From positions 416,087-480,086 of the forward strand of contig CACMIP010000001.1 of assembly GCA_902613795.1 (NCBI GenBank): a stretch of DNA of 64,000 nt, in the 5' to 3' direction. The stretch is from an uncultured OCS116 cluster bacterium. Its GTDB lineage: Bacteria; Pseudomonadota; Alphaproteobacteria; Rhizobiales; TMED25. This document shows positions 1 to 8,873 of the stretch, in pieces (the stretch's first letter is position 1; every line of letters starts with the position of its first letter). A program made the translations under genes and the position numbers. The notes under the pieces are model-generated. The model was not told the DNA's origin. It made no database searches and saw only the letters and a list, made by a program, of their open reading frames with translations.

Positions 1-31
1 ACATATAGTTGCTGAAGATTATGCATAATTC

Positions 32-682
32 TTGATTGATAATCAACGAGATTTATCTCATTATGTAATAAGTCCACTGAGAACATTTGTAAGATTGAGA
101 ATATTATTGCTTGATTGGAAAAAAAATATAGAAAAATACACCAATGAGAAGTTAGTAACATTCTATATATCCCTCTTCTCAATTACCGAGAGTGTGGTAA
201 ACCCTGTGCCGGTTGAGGTAATTTTGATACCATCAGTTATCAAGTTTCGAAAAAAATTTATAAAATTCGCACTCATCGCATCGATAATGTCTACAATTGG
301 TGCGTTAATTGGATATCTTCTAGGTTTTTATCTAGAGGAATATATGATCCGTAATTTTATTGATTTATCAGATTTTGGTGAGTTGTATGGAAGCTATGGG
401 CCATTGATAATACTTATTGGAGCCGTTACACCATTCCCATTCAAACTTGTTACAATAGCCAGTGGCATTTTCAAAATTAATGTTTTTTATCTCATCATCT
501 ACAGCTTTATTGGAAGATATTTTAGATATCAGATTGTGACCGCTATGACTTACATTATTGGTCCAAAAATGATTGATATTTATGATAAGATTGATAAGAG
601 TAAGAAAGTGATGATTAGATCATTGATAATTCTAACTTTAATTGCAATATTAATAATACTCTATATCTATGATAGGTTTTAA
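32..682 (+). CDS. YqaA family (SNARE-associated/DedA-like) inner-membrane protein
   Basis: Polytopic membrane protein of the YqaA branch of the VTT/DedA superfamily; members are thought to act in lipid or envelope homeostasis, but no precise reaction is known. Visible are hydrophobic segments at roughly residues 43-60, 78-100, 125-150, 155-180 and a C-terminal helix at 192-213, plus the family-like stretch TESVVNPVPVEVILIP where relatives have SFAESxxFPIPPDVLLIP. The dsbB gene follows after 2 nt, a pairing common in Alphaproteobacteria, so co-transcription is likely. The start is uncertain: there is no ATG at the N-terminus; TTG at 32 gives 216 aa, TTG at 95 would match the usual family N-terminus (RILLLDW). 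Confidence 0.8.
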   Translation: MIDNQRDLSHYVISPLRTFVRLRILLLDWKKNIEKYTNEKLVTFYISLFSITESVVNPVPVEVILIPSVIKFRKKFIKFALIASIMSTIGALIGYLLGFYLEEYMIRNFIDLSDFGELYGSYGPLIILIGAVTPFPFKLVTIASGIFKINVFYLIIYSFIGRYFRYQIVTAMTYIIGPKMIDIYDKIDKSKKVMIRSLIILTLIAILIILYIYDRF

Positions 683-684
683 GT

Positions 685-1206
685 ATGAATTTTAGAATAT
701 CTATCCCGTTAATTATTGCAATTTATGCAGCCTGTGTTATTGCATCGGCTTATTTCATTGAGTATGTTCTAGGATACAAACCCTGCGAGTTATGTATTAT
801 CCAGAGATATCCATATTACTTCATTATTTTATCCAGTATTACAGTATTTGCTCTCAAATCTAGAATAATCCCAATCAACTTATCACATTTTTTGTTCAAA
901 AGAATCTCAACGGCAGCCTATGTTGTTATTATACTAGCCTCCATCATAGGATTTTCTTTTGCAACTTATCATTTTGGTATTGAAAATAATTATTGGCAAA
1001 ATTTTTCAGGATGCTCTGACAGACTATCTGGTATTAATCTAAACGCGACAAATCTACTTGAAGATATAAACAAGATTGAGCCAAATTGTTCAGACCCTCT
1101 GAAGTTTTTTGGGCTATCCCTATCCGGCTACAATATAATTTCAAATACACTGATAGCTGTCTTAGTCATCTATGATCTAATAAATAAAAAGAAAAATTAT
1201 ATCTAA
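685..1206 (+). CDS. dsbB: Disulfide bond formation protein B (DsbB)
   Basis: Inner-membrane quinone reductase that reoxidises periplasmic DsbA and passes electrons to ubiquinone. The 173-aa protein has four hydrophobic segments (about 7-29, 43-58, 77-98, 142-166). The first periplasmic cysteine pair is C34-x-x-C37 (PCELC) followed by the quinone-site arginine context IIQRYP; the second pair is C110 (FSGCS) and C135 (PNCSDP). Length and cysteine layout match the family. It starts 2 nt after the YqaA gene and its stop lies 7 nt from that of the convergent esterase. No dsbA is in the window. Confidence 0.93.
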   Translation: MNFRISIPLIIAIYAACVIASAYFIEYVLGYKPCELCIIQRYPYYFIILSSITVFALKSRIIPINLSHFLFKRISTAAYVVIILASIIGFSFATYHFGIENNYWQNFSGCSDRLSGINLNATNLLEDINKIEPNCSDPLKFFGLSLSGYNIISNTLIAVLVIYDLINKKKNYI

Positions 1207-1213
1207 GCGCTGA

Positions 1214-1819
1214 CTATAAATTCTCTAAAAATATAATAAGATCATCTAGTTCATCTTGGCTAATACTATGTCCCAGGTTGGGATAGGATTTTGCTTGGTA
1301 CTCTATGCCGTGATGATCTAATTGCTGTTTTGTTTTATTATAAAAATCGATTGGTAAAACGTCATCCTCTTCACCATGCATCACAAGAATATTGGGTTGC
1401 ATTTCACCTATGGGATTAATATCATCTACGAGCAATCCAGAAAGACAAATTGTGGCCAAAGGTTTATCTTTTGTTGTTAAGCTTGTTGATAGCGCGACCA
1501 TTCCACCTTGACTGAACCCACAGAGTATAACATCTGATATTTTGATATGGCGATTTTGGGTCTCTTGTAAGATTATATCTGAGAAAACCTTTGCTGAAAC
1601 TTTCTCAACCTCCGCGTTGTAAGAATAGTCGCGATCCGGGGATAGTTTAAACCACTGAAAACCGTATGGATTAGAGTCACAAATCTCAAATGCATCTGGT
1701 GCAAAATAGTCTAATTCAAATTTTGTTACTGCCTTTTTTATATAATCTCCAATTGGCATTAAATCCATACCATTAGCACCATAACCATGCAATAGGATAA
1801 GTAGTTTTTTATCTTTCAT
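1214..1819 (-). CDS. Phospholipase/carboxylesterase family alpha/beta hydrolase
   Basis: Cytoplasmic serine hydrolase of the PF02230 (acyl-protein thioesterase/YpfH-like) family, acting on short-chain or acyl esters; the physiological substrate cannot be read from sequence. The fold signature is clear: LLHGYGANGMDL near residue 10, nucleophile elbow GFSQGG with Ser103, acidic residue Asp152 or Asp153 (GEEDDVLP), and His184 (NLGHS). At 201 aa it is of normal length without a signal peptide. It is transcribed alone, convergent with dsbB and divergent from the HIG1 gene. Confidence 0.87.
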   Translation of the reverse strand: MKDKKLLILLHGYGANGMDLMPIGDYIKKAVTKFELDYFAPDAFEICDSNPYGFQWFKLSPDRDYSYNAEVEKVSAKVFSDIILQETQNRHIKISDVILCGFSQGGMVALSTSLTTKDKPLATICLSGLLVDDINPIGEMQPNILVMHGEEDDVLPIDFYNKTKQQLDHHGIEYQAKSYPNLGHSISQDELDDLIIFLENL

Positions 1820-1973
1820 AATAATTAACCCCTGCCAAAAAATAATGTTGTGTTACTGCAATCTTACAATAGGTTATGTGAATTCAAAAAATATTTTTCA
1901 ATTCAATGTTGGATAAACTTTGAAATTACTGAACTCAGTCATTAAATAAGATACTATAAATAGTGGTATCATA

Positions 1974-2162
1974 ATGTCTGGTCTATTGAATATAATAATA
2001 ACAATTTCAGTTCTTTCTGTAGCTTTAGTTCTTGTTTTAGGTCTAGCAAATATGCTAAAGAGGGGGAGCGCCAACAGATCACAAAAATTAATGAGATTCA
2101 GAGTGGTCGCACAGTTCATTGCGGTCGTATTAATTATGATATTTTTTTACTTTAATTATTAG
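1974..2162 (+). CDS. HIG1-domain twin-transmembrane small protein
   Basis: A 62-aa protein with two predicted membrane helices (about 5-26 and 44-60) joined by a basic loop that contains LMRFRVVAQF, the core of the HIG1 (hypoxia-induced) domain. Mitochondrial relatives associate with respiratory supercomplexes; the bacterial role is not established. In Alphaproteobacteria this small gene typically precedes a cobalamin adenosyltransferase and etfBA, exactly as here. Its stop codon region overlaps the Shine-Dalgarno of the next gene, indicating translational coupling. Confidence 0.85.
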   Translation: MSGLLNIIITISVLSVALVLVLGLANMLKRGSANRSQKLMRFRVVAQFIAVVLIMIFFYFNY

Positions 2163-2165
2163 GGG
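2161..2165 (+). promoter_or_regulatory. Ribosome binding site for the ATC-initiated adenosyltransferase gene
   Basis: AGGGG, overlapping the HIG1 stop codon, lies 8 nt before the ATC codon at 2174. It decides the start because no ATG, GTG or TTG occurs in frame between the upstream stop at 2153 and the conserved N-terminal motif. Confidence 0.6.
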
Positions 2166-2173
2166 TCAAGCAA

Positions 2174-2761
2174 ATCGTAATCTTAAATAAGATATATACA
2201 AAAACAGGAGACGACGGTACAACCGCCCTTGGCAATGGGGAGCGTATCGCGAAGAGTTCAAAAAGAGTGTCCGCATATGGGTCAGTGGATGAATTAAACT
2301 CCTTCATCGGATTGGCAAGATCTTTTATTGAATCAGATAAATTGCAGGAATTAGACAAAATACTTGCTACAATTCAAAATGATTTATTTGATCTTGGAGC
2401 AGACCTTTGCATTCCAGATAAAGATAAAAACGCTGATAGCCTCAAAATAATAAACAGCTATGTAAAAAACCTTGAAAGAGAAATTGATAAACTGAACAGC
2501 CAACTTGAGCCGCTGAGATCTTTTATTCTGCCCGGCGGCACAAAAGTCTCAGCGTATATTCATATAGCAAGAACAATCGCTAGACGTTGCGAAAGGGAAA
2601 TGATAGAACTAAGACAAATTGAGGAGGCTGAAATCAGTAAGGAAGCGGTACAATATATCAATAGACTATCCGACTTTCTATTTGTTGCAGCAAGATATGT
2701 GAATTTGAAATCAGATTTTGATGATATACTTTGGATACCAGGTAATAATTACGAGGAGTAA
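2174..2761 (+). CDS. Cob(I)yrinic acid a,c-diamide (ATP:corrinoid) adenosyltransferase, PduO type
   Basis: Transfers the adenosyl group of ATP to cob(I)alamin to make coenzyme B12. Seen are the P-loop-like N-terminal motif NKIYTKTGDDGTT (residues 5-17), YGSVDELNS, ILPGG, RTIARRCERE and the C-terminal RLSDFLFVAARY, all hallmarks of PduO-type enzymes; length about 195 aa is typical. The first ATG-type start (GTG at 2267) would remove the ATP-binding motif, and none exists upstream in frame. Start is therefore placed at ATC 2174 behind AGGGG; ATC 2180 is an alternative. The stop is 12 nt before etfB, in one apparent operon. Confidence 0.85.
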   Translation: MVILNKIYTKTGDDGTTALGNGERIAKSSKRVSAYGSVDELNSFIGLARSFIESDKLQELDKILATIQNDLFDLGADLCIPDKDKNADSLKIINSYVKNLEREIDKLNSQLEPLRSFILPGGTKVSAYIHIARTIARRCEREMIELRQIEEAEISKEAVQYINRLSDFLFVAARYVNLKSDFDDILWIPGNNYEE

Positions 2762-2773
2762 CGGAGAACAATT

Positions 2774-3523
2774 ATGAAAATACTTGTGCCAGTAAAAAGA
2801 GTTGTTGATTACAACGTTAAGATTAGAGTCGACAAAGAAACAAATGCGGTCGACTTAAATAATGTTAAGATGTCCATAAATCCCTTCGATGAAATTGCTG
2901 TTGAGGAAGCGATAAGAATAAAAGAAGGCGGGAAATGTGATGAAATAGTTGTAGTTTCTCTTGGGCCTGAACAATCAAAAGAAACTATTAGGAATGCACT
3001 AGCAATGGGTGCTGACAGGGGCATTCATGTAAAAACAGAGCACTCTCCAGAGCCACTTCTTGTTGCAAAAGTTCTGGCAAAAATAATTGAAAAAGAATCA
3101 TTTGATCTAATAATATTAGGAAAACAATCAATTGATGATGATTGCAATCAAACCGGTCAAATGCTATCAGCTCTCTTGGATTGTTCAATTGGCACATACG
3201 CATCAAAAATTGAAATTGAGAATGACTCATTTGTTGTGACAAGAGAAATAGATGGAGGTCTGCAAACAATCAAGCTCGCAAAACCTGCCGTACTAACAAC
3301 TGATTTACGTTTAAACGAACCAAGATACGCCTCGTTACCAAACATTATGAAAGCAAAGCAAAAAACTATTGATGAAGTTGACCCTGCGGACTTACAGATT
3401 GAGATGCAACCTAAAGTTGTCACCAAAAAAGTAGAAGAGCCACCTGCAAGAATAGGGGGTGGAAAGGTTGACTCAATAGAGGATTTAGTGGATAAATTAA
3501 AAAACGTTTCAGGAGTGATATAA
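2774..3523 (+). CDS. etfB: Electron transfer flavoprotein beta subunit
   Basis: Small subunit of the soluble ETF heterodimer, which takes electrons from acyl-CoA and other flavin dehydrogenases and passes them to ETF:quinone oxidoreductase. The 249-aa protein opens with MKILVPVKRVVDYNVKIRV and carries the adenine-nucleotide-binding fold with DLIILGKQSIDDDCNQTGQ around residue 115, standard for AMP-binding EtfB. ATG is preceded by GGAG. Its TAATG-type junction joins etfA directly, the two reading frames sharing one base, so balanced synthesis is expected. Confidence 0.96.
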   Translation: MKILVPVKRVVDYNVKIRVDKETNAVDLNNVKMSINPFDEIAVEEAIRIKEGGKCDEIVVVSLGPEQSKETIRNALAMGADRGIHVKTEHSPEPLLVAKVLAKIIEKESFDLIILGKQSIDDDCNQTGQMLSALLDCSIGTYASKIEIENDSFVVTREIDGGLQTIKLAKPAVLTTDLRLNEPRYASLPNIMKAKQKTIDEVDPADLQIEMQPKVVTKKVEEPPARIGGGKVDSIEDLVDKLKNVSGVI

Positions 3524-4467
3524 TGAGTATTTTAGTATTAGCAGAGCATAACAATGAAATTCTAAAAGAGGCAACGAAGAAAGCAATTACGGCTGCCTCA
3601 AAAATTGGGGATCCTGTGCATGTGCTAGTTGCAGGCACTGATTGCGCAAATGCTGCAAATGATGCGGCTTCAACGGAAGGCGTAGAGAAGGTTCTGCATG
3701 CTGAAAACTCACAATATAAAAATATGTTATCAGAACCTATTTCTGAATTATTAATTGATCTGATGAGCGAGTATGATTATCTGGTATCTGCTGCAACCAC
3801 AAATGGAAAAAATATACTGCCGAGAGTTGCAGCAAAATTAGATGTTAGCCAAATATCAGAAATTATTAGTGTTATTAACGGAAAAACATTTCAAAGACCA
3901 ATATATGCAGGTAACGCAATAGCAACAGTTGAGAGTTCAACGGATAAAAATGTCATAACAATTAGGACAACAGCATTTGAAACTGCCAAAGAGAGTAAAT
4001 CAACAGCCGAGATAAGCTCCATCGGAATAGAAAAGAATCCAGGCTTATCTGAATTTATCGAAGAAAAGGTTTCGGGTGGTGAAAGACCAGAACTGACATC
4101 AGCTGGAACCATAGTTTCCGGTGGGAGGGGAATGCAATCTGGAGATAATTTTAAATTGCTAGAGTCTGTTGCAGACAAACTCGGAGCTGCTGTAGGGGCA
4201 AGCCGTGCAGCTGTTGACGCAGGTTTTGTTCCAAATGAGTACCAAGTGGGGCAAACTGGGAAAGTTGTTGCTCCTGAACTTTATATTGCGGTTGGCATAT
4301 CCGGAGCTATTCAGCATCTTGCAGGTATGAAAGACTCTAAAGTCATTGTTGCAATAAATAAGGATGATGAAGCACCTATATTTGAGGTTGCTGATTATGG
4401 CTTAGTAGCCGATTTATTCGATGCAGTTCCTGATCTAGATAAAGAACTCGAAAAAATACAAAAATAA
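3523..4467 (+). CDS. etfA: Electron transfer flavoprotein alpha subunit
   Basis: FAD-carrying large subunit of ETF. The N-terminal half is the AANH-like domain; the C-terminal FAD domain shows SGGRGM at about 205 and the signature [16 protein letters not shown]...[29 protein letters not shown] (about 224-280). The 314-aa length is normal. It overlaps etfB by one nucleotide and is followed 3 nt later by a 3-hydroxyacyl-CoA dehydrogenase, tying this operon to fatty-acid or hydroxybutyrate oxidation. Confidence 0.96.
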   Translation: MSILVLAEHNNEILKEATKKAITAASKIGDPVHVLVAGTDCANAANDAASTEGVEKVLHAENSQYKNMLSEPISELLIDLMSEYDYLVSAATTNGKNILPRVAAKLDVSQISEIISVINGKTFQRPIYAGNAIATVESSTDKNVITIRTTAFETAKESKSTAEISSIGIEKNPGLSEFIEEKVSGGERPELTSAGTIVSGGRGMQSGDNFKLLESVADKLGAAVGASRAAVDAGFVPNEYQVGQTGKVVAPELYIAVGISGAIQHLAGMKDSKVIVAINKDDEAPIFEVADYGLVADLFDAVPDLDKELEKIQK

Positions 4468-4470
4468 AAA

Positions 4471-5280
4471 ATGGTTACTCAGGTCGGTATTGCTGGTTGT
4501 GGATTAATGGGATCTGCGATCGCAGATACAAACCTGCAAGCGGGGTTTGACGTTGTTATTTTTGATATAAAAGAAAGACAGCTTTCGAATGCTAAAGAAA
4601 AACTTGATAAAAAAATCAACGAATCAAATCAGCTAGCTACAGTAAAATATACAAATAAAATATCGTCATTGGAAAACTGTGATTTAATCATCGAGTGTTT
4701 GACTGAAGATGAGAATATAAAATCAAATTTCTTTAAAAAAATCGAGGAAAATTGCGATAGTAAAACTATTATTGCTACCAATACATCTTCGATATCAATT
4801 AATAGATTAGCGAGCAGTCTTCAATATCCTGAAAGATTTCTCGGTCTTCATTTTATGAACCCACCGCAGATAATCAAGCTTGTTGAAATAATCAATCATA
4901 ACGCACTTGATAAGAGAGTTCTGAAAGAAATAACGCAGTATCTTGATGTAATGGATATGATATCAATCGAATGCAATGATAAACCTGGTTTTATAGTGAA
5001 TAGAGTGTTGTTACCGATGATAAACGAAGCAATTTATTGCTATGAAAATGGTACATCGGATGCTAAATCTATTGATACAGCATTAAAAGTTGGAGCAAAT
5101 CATCCAATGGGACCTCTAGAGTTAGCAGACTTTATCGGTTTAGATACTTGTTTATCAATTCTTAGGATACTTCAGAAAGATTTCAACGACGCAAAATATA
5201 AACCCTGTCCTTTGTTAGAAGAATACGTCCAGTGTGGAAAGCTGGGCCGCAAAACAAAGGAAGGATTTTATAAATATTAA
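4471..5280 (+). CDS. 3-hydroxybutyryl-CoA dehydrogenase
   Basis: NAD(P)-dependent 3-hydroxyacyl-CoA dehydrogenase, 269 aa, single-function. The Rossmann motif GIAGCGLMGSAIA (residues 7-19) opens the protein; NTSSISI and GLHFMNPP (catalytic His near 131) and NDKPGFIVNRVL identify the family. In Alphaproteobacteria the gene directly after etfBA is usually this enzyme (often called hbd). A thiolase of the acetyl-CoA acetyltransferase type lies at 16393-17583, so both ends of an acetoacetyl-CoA/3-hydroxybutyryl-CoA interconversion are encoded in the window. The start ATG is only weakly preceded by a ribosome site. Confidence 0.92.
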   Translation: MVTQVGIAGCGLMGSAIADTNLQAGFDVVIFDIKERQLSNAKEKLDKKINESNQLATVKYTNKISSLENCDLIIECLTEDENIKSNFFKKIEENCDSKTIIATNTSSISINRLASSLQYPERFLGLHFMNPPQIIKLVEIINHNALDKRVLKEITQYLDVMDMISIECNDKPGFIVNRVLLPMINEAIYCYENGTSDAKSIDTALKVGANHPMGPLELADFIGLDTCLSILRILQKDFNDAKYKPCPLLEEYVQCGKLGRKTKEGFYKY

Positions 5281-5348
5281 ATAAATTATTATCTTTTTGC
5301 CGTCATAATTATTATAATATTTCAACTTTACTCGAGCATGGAAGTATA

Positions 5349-6734
5349 ATGACAAATAAAATGTGGGGTGGTAGGTTTTCAAAAGCCACAAATGAGCTAC
5401 TGGAAGATCTTAACGCATCAATAAAATATGACTATCGTCTTGCAAAATATGACATTGAAGTCTCAATTGCTCATATAATGATGCTTGCAAAATCGGGTGT
5501 TATCCAGAAAGAAGAATGCAATCTGATTGTTGATGGATTAAAAAAGGTACAAAAAGAAATCAGTGACGGTAAATTTGAATTCAAGAAAAAACTTGAAGAT
5601 ATTCATATGAATATTGAGAGTCGACTCACGGAGATTATTGGTCCTATTGCAGGTAAACTTCATACTGCAAGATCGAGGAATGATCAAGTCGCAACTGATA
5701 TCAGATTGTTCTTAATCGATAAAATTAACGGCCTCGTAGAGCTAATTGAAGAAAATCAAAAAACGCTTTCACAGCAAGCTCTAGATAATTTTGATGCCAT
5801 AATGCCAGGATATACGCATCTACAAATTGCACAACCAATTACACTCGGACATCACCTGCTCTCTTATGTTGAATTGTTTAATAGAGATAAACTAAGATTG
5901 ACAGATAGCCTAAAGAGATTAGATGAGAGTCCTCTCGGCGCTGCTGCAATGGCCGGCACATCCTACCCAGTAGACAGAGAATATTCTGCAAAATTACTTG
6001 GCTTTAATAAACCAATGTCAAACTCTATTGATGCCGTATCATCTAGAGATATGCTTCTTGAGACATTATCAAATATTGCCATTCTATCGGTAAATTTATC
6101 CAGACTTGCAGAAGAAATCATCCTGTGGGTTTCTACAGAATTTAATTTCATAAGCTTACCCGACTCTCTTACAACGGGATCATCAATTATGCCACAGAAA
6201 AGAAATCCAGATGGCGCAGAAATTATTCGTTCAAAGGCCGGAAGGGTCATCGGATCCTTAAATACTTTGTTAGTCGTCATGAAGGGTCTTCCACTGACTT
6301 ACAATAAGGATCTGCAGGAGGATAAAGAACCATTATTTGATGCAATAGATACAATAGAATTATCACTAGTTGTTATGAGTCAGATGATTACTGATATGAA
6401 GCCAAATAGAGACAGAATGCTTCAATCAGCTAAGAATGGATTTTCTATTGCAACGGATATTGCTGATGTTTTGGTCCAGGATTTAGGTATTCCGTTCAGA
6501 GAGTCCCATAATATCGTTGGGTCAATTGTTAGCTACGCGGAGTCAAACAATAAGTCTCTAGACGAACTTCTTGTTGAAGATTATCAGAAAATTGATCCAA
6601 GAATTACAATAGAACTAGTAAATAAAATATCATTTGATAGAATTATTCACAATAAGACTTCACAGGGTGGAACTGCACCAAAAAATGTGAAAAAAGAAGC
6701 AGAAAAATGGTTGAAAGCTCTAAAAATAAAATGA
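5349..6734 (+). CDS. argH: Argininosuccinate lyase
   Basis: Final step of arginine synthesis: argininosuccinate to arginine and fumarate. The 461-aa protein starts MWGGRFS after a short leader and carries the fumarase-superfamily signature GSSIMPQKRNPD at about 277-288, plus HTARSRNDQ and TPGYTHLQ-like segment GYTHLQIAQP. No truncation. Its TGA overlaps the ATG of the following lipoprotein gene (ATGA), and argH-lipoprotein-lysA is the usual alphaproteobacterial order. Confidence 0.97.
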   Translation: MTNKMWGGRFSKATNELLEDLNASIKYDYRLAKYDIEVSIAHIMMLAKSGVIQKEECNLIVDGLKKVQKEISDGKFEFKKKLEDIHMNIESRLTEIIGPIAGKLHTARSRNDQVATDIRLFLIDKINGLVELIEENQKTLSQQALDNFDAIMPGYTHLQIAQPITLGHHLLSYVELFNRDKLRLTDSLKRLDESPLGAAAMAGTSYPVDREYSAKLLGFNKPMSNSIDAVSSRDMLLETLSNIAILSVNLSRLAEEIILWVSTEFNFISLPDSLTTGSSIMPQKRNPDGAEIIRSKAGRVIGSLNTLLVVMKGLPLTYNKDLQEDKEPLFDAIDTIELSLVVMSQMITDMKPNRDRMLQSAKNGFSIATDIADVLVQDLGIPFRESHNIVGSIVSYAESNNKSLDELLVEDYQKIDPRITIELVNKISFDRIIHNKTSQGGTAPKNVKKEAEKWLKALKIK

Positions 6735-6883
6735 ACAAGCAGCAAAAAAGAAATGCGCTGACAAAATTAATTATGGTGTGTCTGATATTAATTACACTTA
6801 GTGCATGCGGCGTTAAAGGCGACATCGAACTAGAAAAAGAATCAATCTCTGAAAAAACAAGTTTTTTGGACAGATTGATCTAA
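6731..6883 (+). CDS. lptM: Small LptM-like outer-membrane lipoprotein
   Basis: A 50-aa precursor with a signal peptide of about 25 residues ending in lipobox LSAC at residues 23-26, followed by GVKG, the pattern of YifL/LptM lipoproteins (CGxKGPL in relatives). LptM is known in Escherichia coli to assist LptD disulfide maturation in LPS export; the same role here is inferred. The gene overlaps argH by 4 nt and precedes lysA, the position it holds in many Proteobacteria. The rest of the LPS export set seen here is lptC-lptA-lptB at 33.7-35.6 kb. Confidence 0.75.
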   Translation: MNKQQKRNALTKLIMVCLILITLSACGVKGDIELEKESISEKTSFLDRLI

Positions 6884-6924
6884 ATAATTTTTCTTTCAGT
6901 AGACTAAAAAGTAATAAATATAAA

Positions 6925-8184
6925 ATGATAACTCCAATAAAATATAAAAGTAATAATCTATACATTGAAGGATTGAGCGTCGAAAAGCTTGCCGACGATA
7001 ATCAAACTCCTTTCTATTGTTATTCTGAAAAATATATTGAAGATCAATATCAAGCATTAAAATCCGCGTTTGATATGGATGCAAAAATATTCTACTCAAT
7101 GAAGGCAAATTCAAATTTATCAATCTTAAAGCTACTGCTCAATAAAGGTTCTGGGATTGATGTTGTATCAGGTGGTGAGATCGAGCGTGCACTTCATGCG
7201 GGGGCAACTGGTAAAGATATTATATATGCTGGGGTTGGAAAAACTGATGAAGAATTAACTTATGCGATTAAAACAAAGATCCACTGTATCAATGTCGAGT
7301 CCCAGTCAGAGTTAACGAGAATAAATGATATATGTGAAAAACTTAATACTAAACAGAATATATCATTGAGGGTAAATCCCGATGTTGATGCAAAAACCCA
7401 TGTTAAAATAACGACAGGTAAAGCTGAAAATAAATTTGGCATTGAATTTGATTACATTAAAAGTATGTATGCAATAGCTTCCGAGTTACCTAATGTAAAT
7501 ATTATTGGGATCTCTGTACACATTGGAAGTCAAATTACCAACCTCAAGCCGTTCAAAAAAGCTTTTCAGATCATCTATGATTTGATTAATGATCTTCGAG
7601 GCCTTGGGCATAAAATTAAACATGTAGATCTGGGTGGCGGACTTGGTGTGACCTATTCAGATGATGATAACGTGCCAACTTTTAAGGAATATGCATCTCT
7701 CATACAGAGCATTTTTGGTAATTTAAATATTGAAGTATATATAGAGCCCGGTAGACTTTTGGTCGCAAATAGCGGTCTACTAGTGACCCGTGTCGTAGAT
7801 ATTAAAACAACAAGTCAGAAAACTTTTGTTATCGTGGATGCGGCCATGAATGACTTCATCAGACCAACTTTATATAATTCTTACCATGAGATACTGCCTG
7901 TTAAAAATAATCTAGGAACTTCGAACAAGCTATATGATATCGTTGGACCAATCTGTGAAACAGGTGATTATTTCGCAAAAAATAGAAATATGAACTCGGT
8001 ACAAGTTGGTAGCTTGATTGCAATTAAGTCTGTTGGTGCTTATGGCTCTGTACTATCCTCACATTATAACTCGAGGCCACAAATCGCGGAAATAATTGTT
8101 CAAAACGATAAATATGAAGTTATTCGTGAGAGGGTTGAGGTGAAAGATATACTTGCCCGAGAGAGGATTGCAAATTGGCTATAA
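6925..8184 (+). CDS. lysA: Diaminopimelate decarboxylase
   Basis: PLP enzyme converting meso-diaminopimelate to lysine. Fold-type III (alanine racemase-like) barrel with the PLP lysine at residue 60 (FYSMKANSN), HIGSQ, GGGLGVTY, EPGRLLVANSG, and the substrate loop CETGDYF near residue 345. At 419 aa it is full length. ATG follows a 41-nt spacer after the lipoprotein gene; FtsE begins 14 nt downstream, so lysA is embedded in a long co-directional run from etfB to plsC. Confidence 0.96.
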   Translation: MITPIKYKSNNLYIEGLSVEKLADDNQTPFYCYSEKYIEDQYQALKSAFDMDAKIFYSMKANSNLSILKLLLNKGSGIDVVSGGEIERALHAGATGKDIIYAGVGKTDEELTYAIKTKIHCINVESQSELTRINDICEKLNTKQNISLRVNPDVDAKTHVKITTGKAENKFGIEFDYIKSMYAIASELPNVNIIGISVHIGSQITNLKPFKKAFQIIYDLINDLRGLGHKIKHVDLGGGLGVTYSDDDNVPTFKEYASLIQSIFGNLNIEVYIEPGRLLVANSGLLVTRVVDIKTTSQKTFVIVDAAMNDFIRPTLYNSYHEILPVKNNLGTSNKLYDIVGPICETGDYFAKNRNMNSVQVGSLIAIKSVGAYGSVLSSHYNSRPQIAEIIVQNDKYEVIRERVEVKDILARERIANWL

Positions 8185-8198
8185 ATTTTTAGGATAAA

Positions 8199-8873
8199 AT
8201 GGCAGATACCCTATTATCGTTAGAAAATGTTTATCACAGATATAGTATATCCCGAGATATTTTTAATGACATAAGTTTGAATATCAAAGAGGGTGATTTT
8301 TATTTTATTACAGGATCTTCCGGTGCAGGGAAAACGACCTTTCTAAAACTTCTGTCGTCGTCATTAAGGCCGACAAGCGGTAGCGTGCTATTTAGTGGAG
8401 TAAATTTAAATACAATCCCACAAAATAAGATTTACCTCATAAAACGGAAAATCGGCTTTGTTTTTCAGGATTTTCGATTACTACCCCATTTAACTACATA
8501 CGAGAATGTTGCATTACCATTAAAAGTTCAAAATAAAAAAGAAAAAAACTACAAAAAAGATGTTGTTGAGCTGCTCAATTGGGTTAATCTCGAGCATTGT
8601 ACCCATAGCTATCCAAATTATCTATCTGGGGGGGAACAACAGAGGGCCGCAATTGCAAGAGCTGTTATATCAACTCCAAAGCTAATACTAGCTGATGAAC
8701 CGACTGGTAACGTCGATTATGAAAATTCAAAAAAAATTCTCAGTCTCTTTAGTGAAATGAATAAATTAGGAACAACTATTATCATAGCCACACACGATGA
8801 AAGTCTGATATCCCATAAGAGAGCGAGCATTATTAAAATAGAAAATAATGGAATTAGGATACGAAGTAAGTGA
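8199..8873 (+). CDS. ftsE: Cell division ATP-binding protein FtsE
   Basis: Cytoplasmic ATPase of the FtsEX complex, an ABC-type mechanotransmitter that controls septal peptidoglycan hydrolases. Walker A GSSGAGKT at 39-46, signature LSGGEQQRAAIARA near 144, Walker B LILADEPTGNVD and the switch histidine in IIIATHDE are all intact in 224 aa. The stop codon overlaps the GTG start of ftsX (GTGA), so the two are translationally coupled. The ATPase looks normal although its partner is shortened. Confidence 0.95.
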   Translation: MADTLLSLENVYHRYSISRDIFNDISLNIKEGDFYFITGSSGAGKTTFLKLLSSSLRPTSGSVLFSGVNLNTIPQNKIYLIKRKIGFVFQDFRLLPHLTTYENVALPLKVQNKKEKNYKKDVVELLNWVNLEHCTHSYPNYLSGGEQQRAAIARAVISTPKLILADEPTGNVDYENSKKILSLFSEMNKLGTTIIIATHDESLISHKRASIIKIENNGIRIRSK

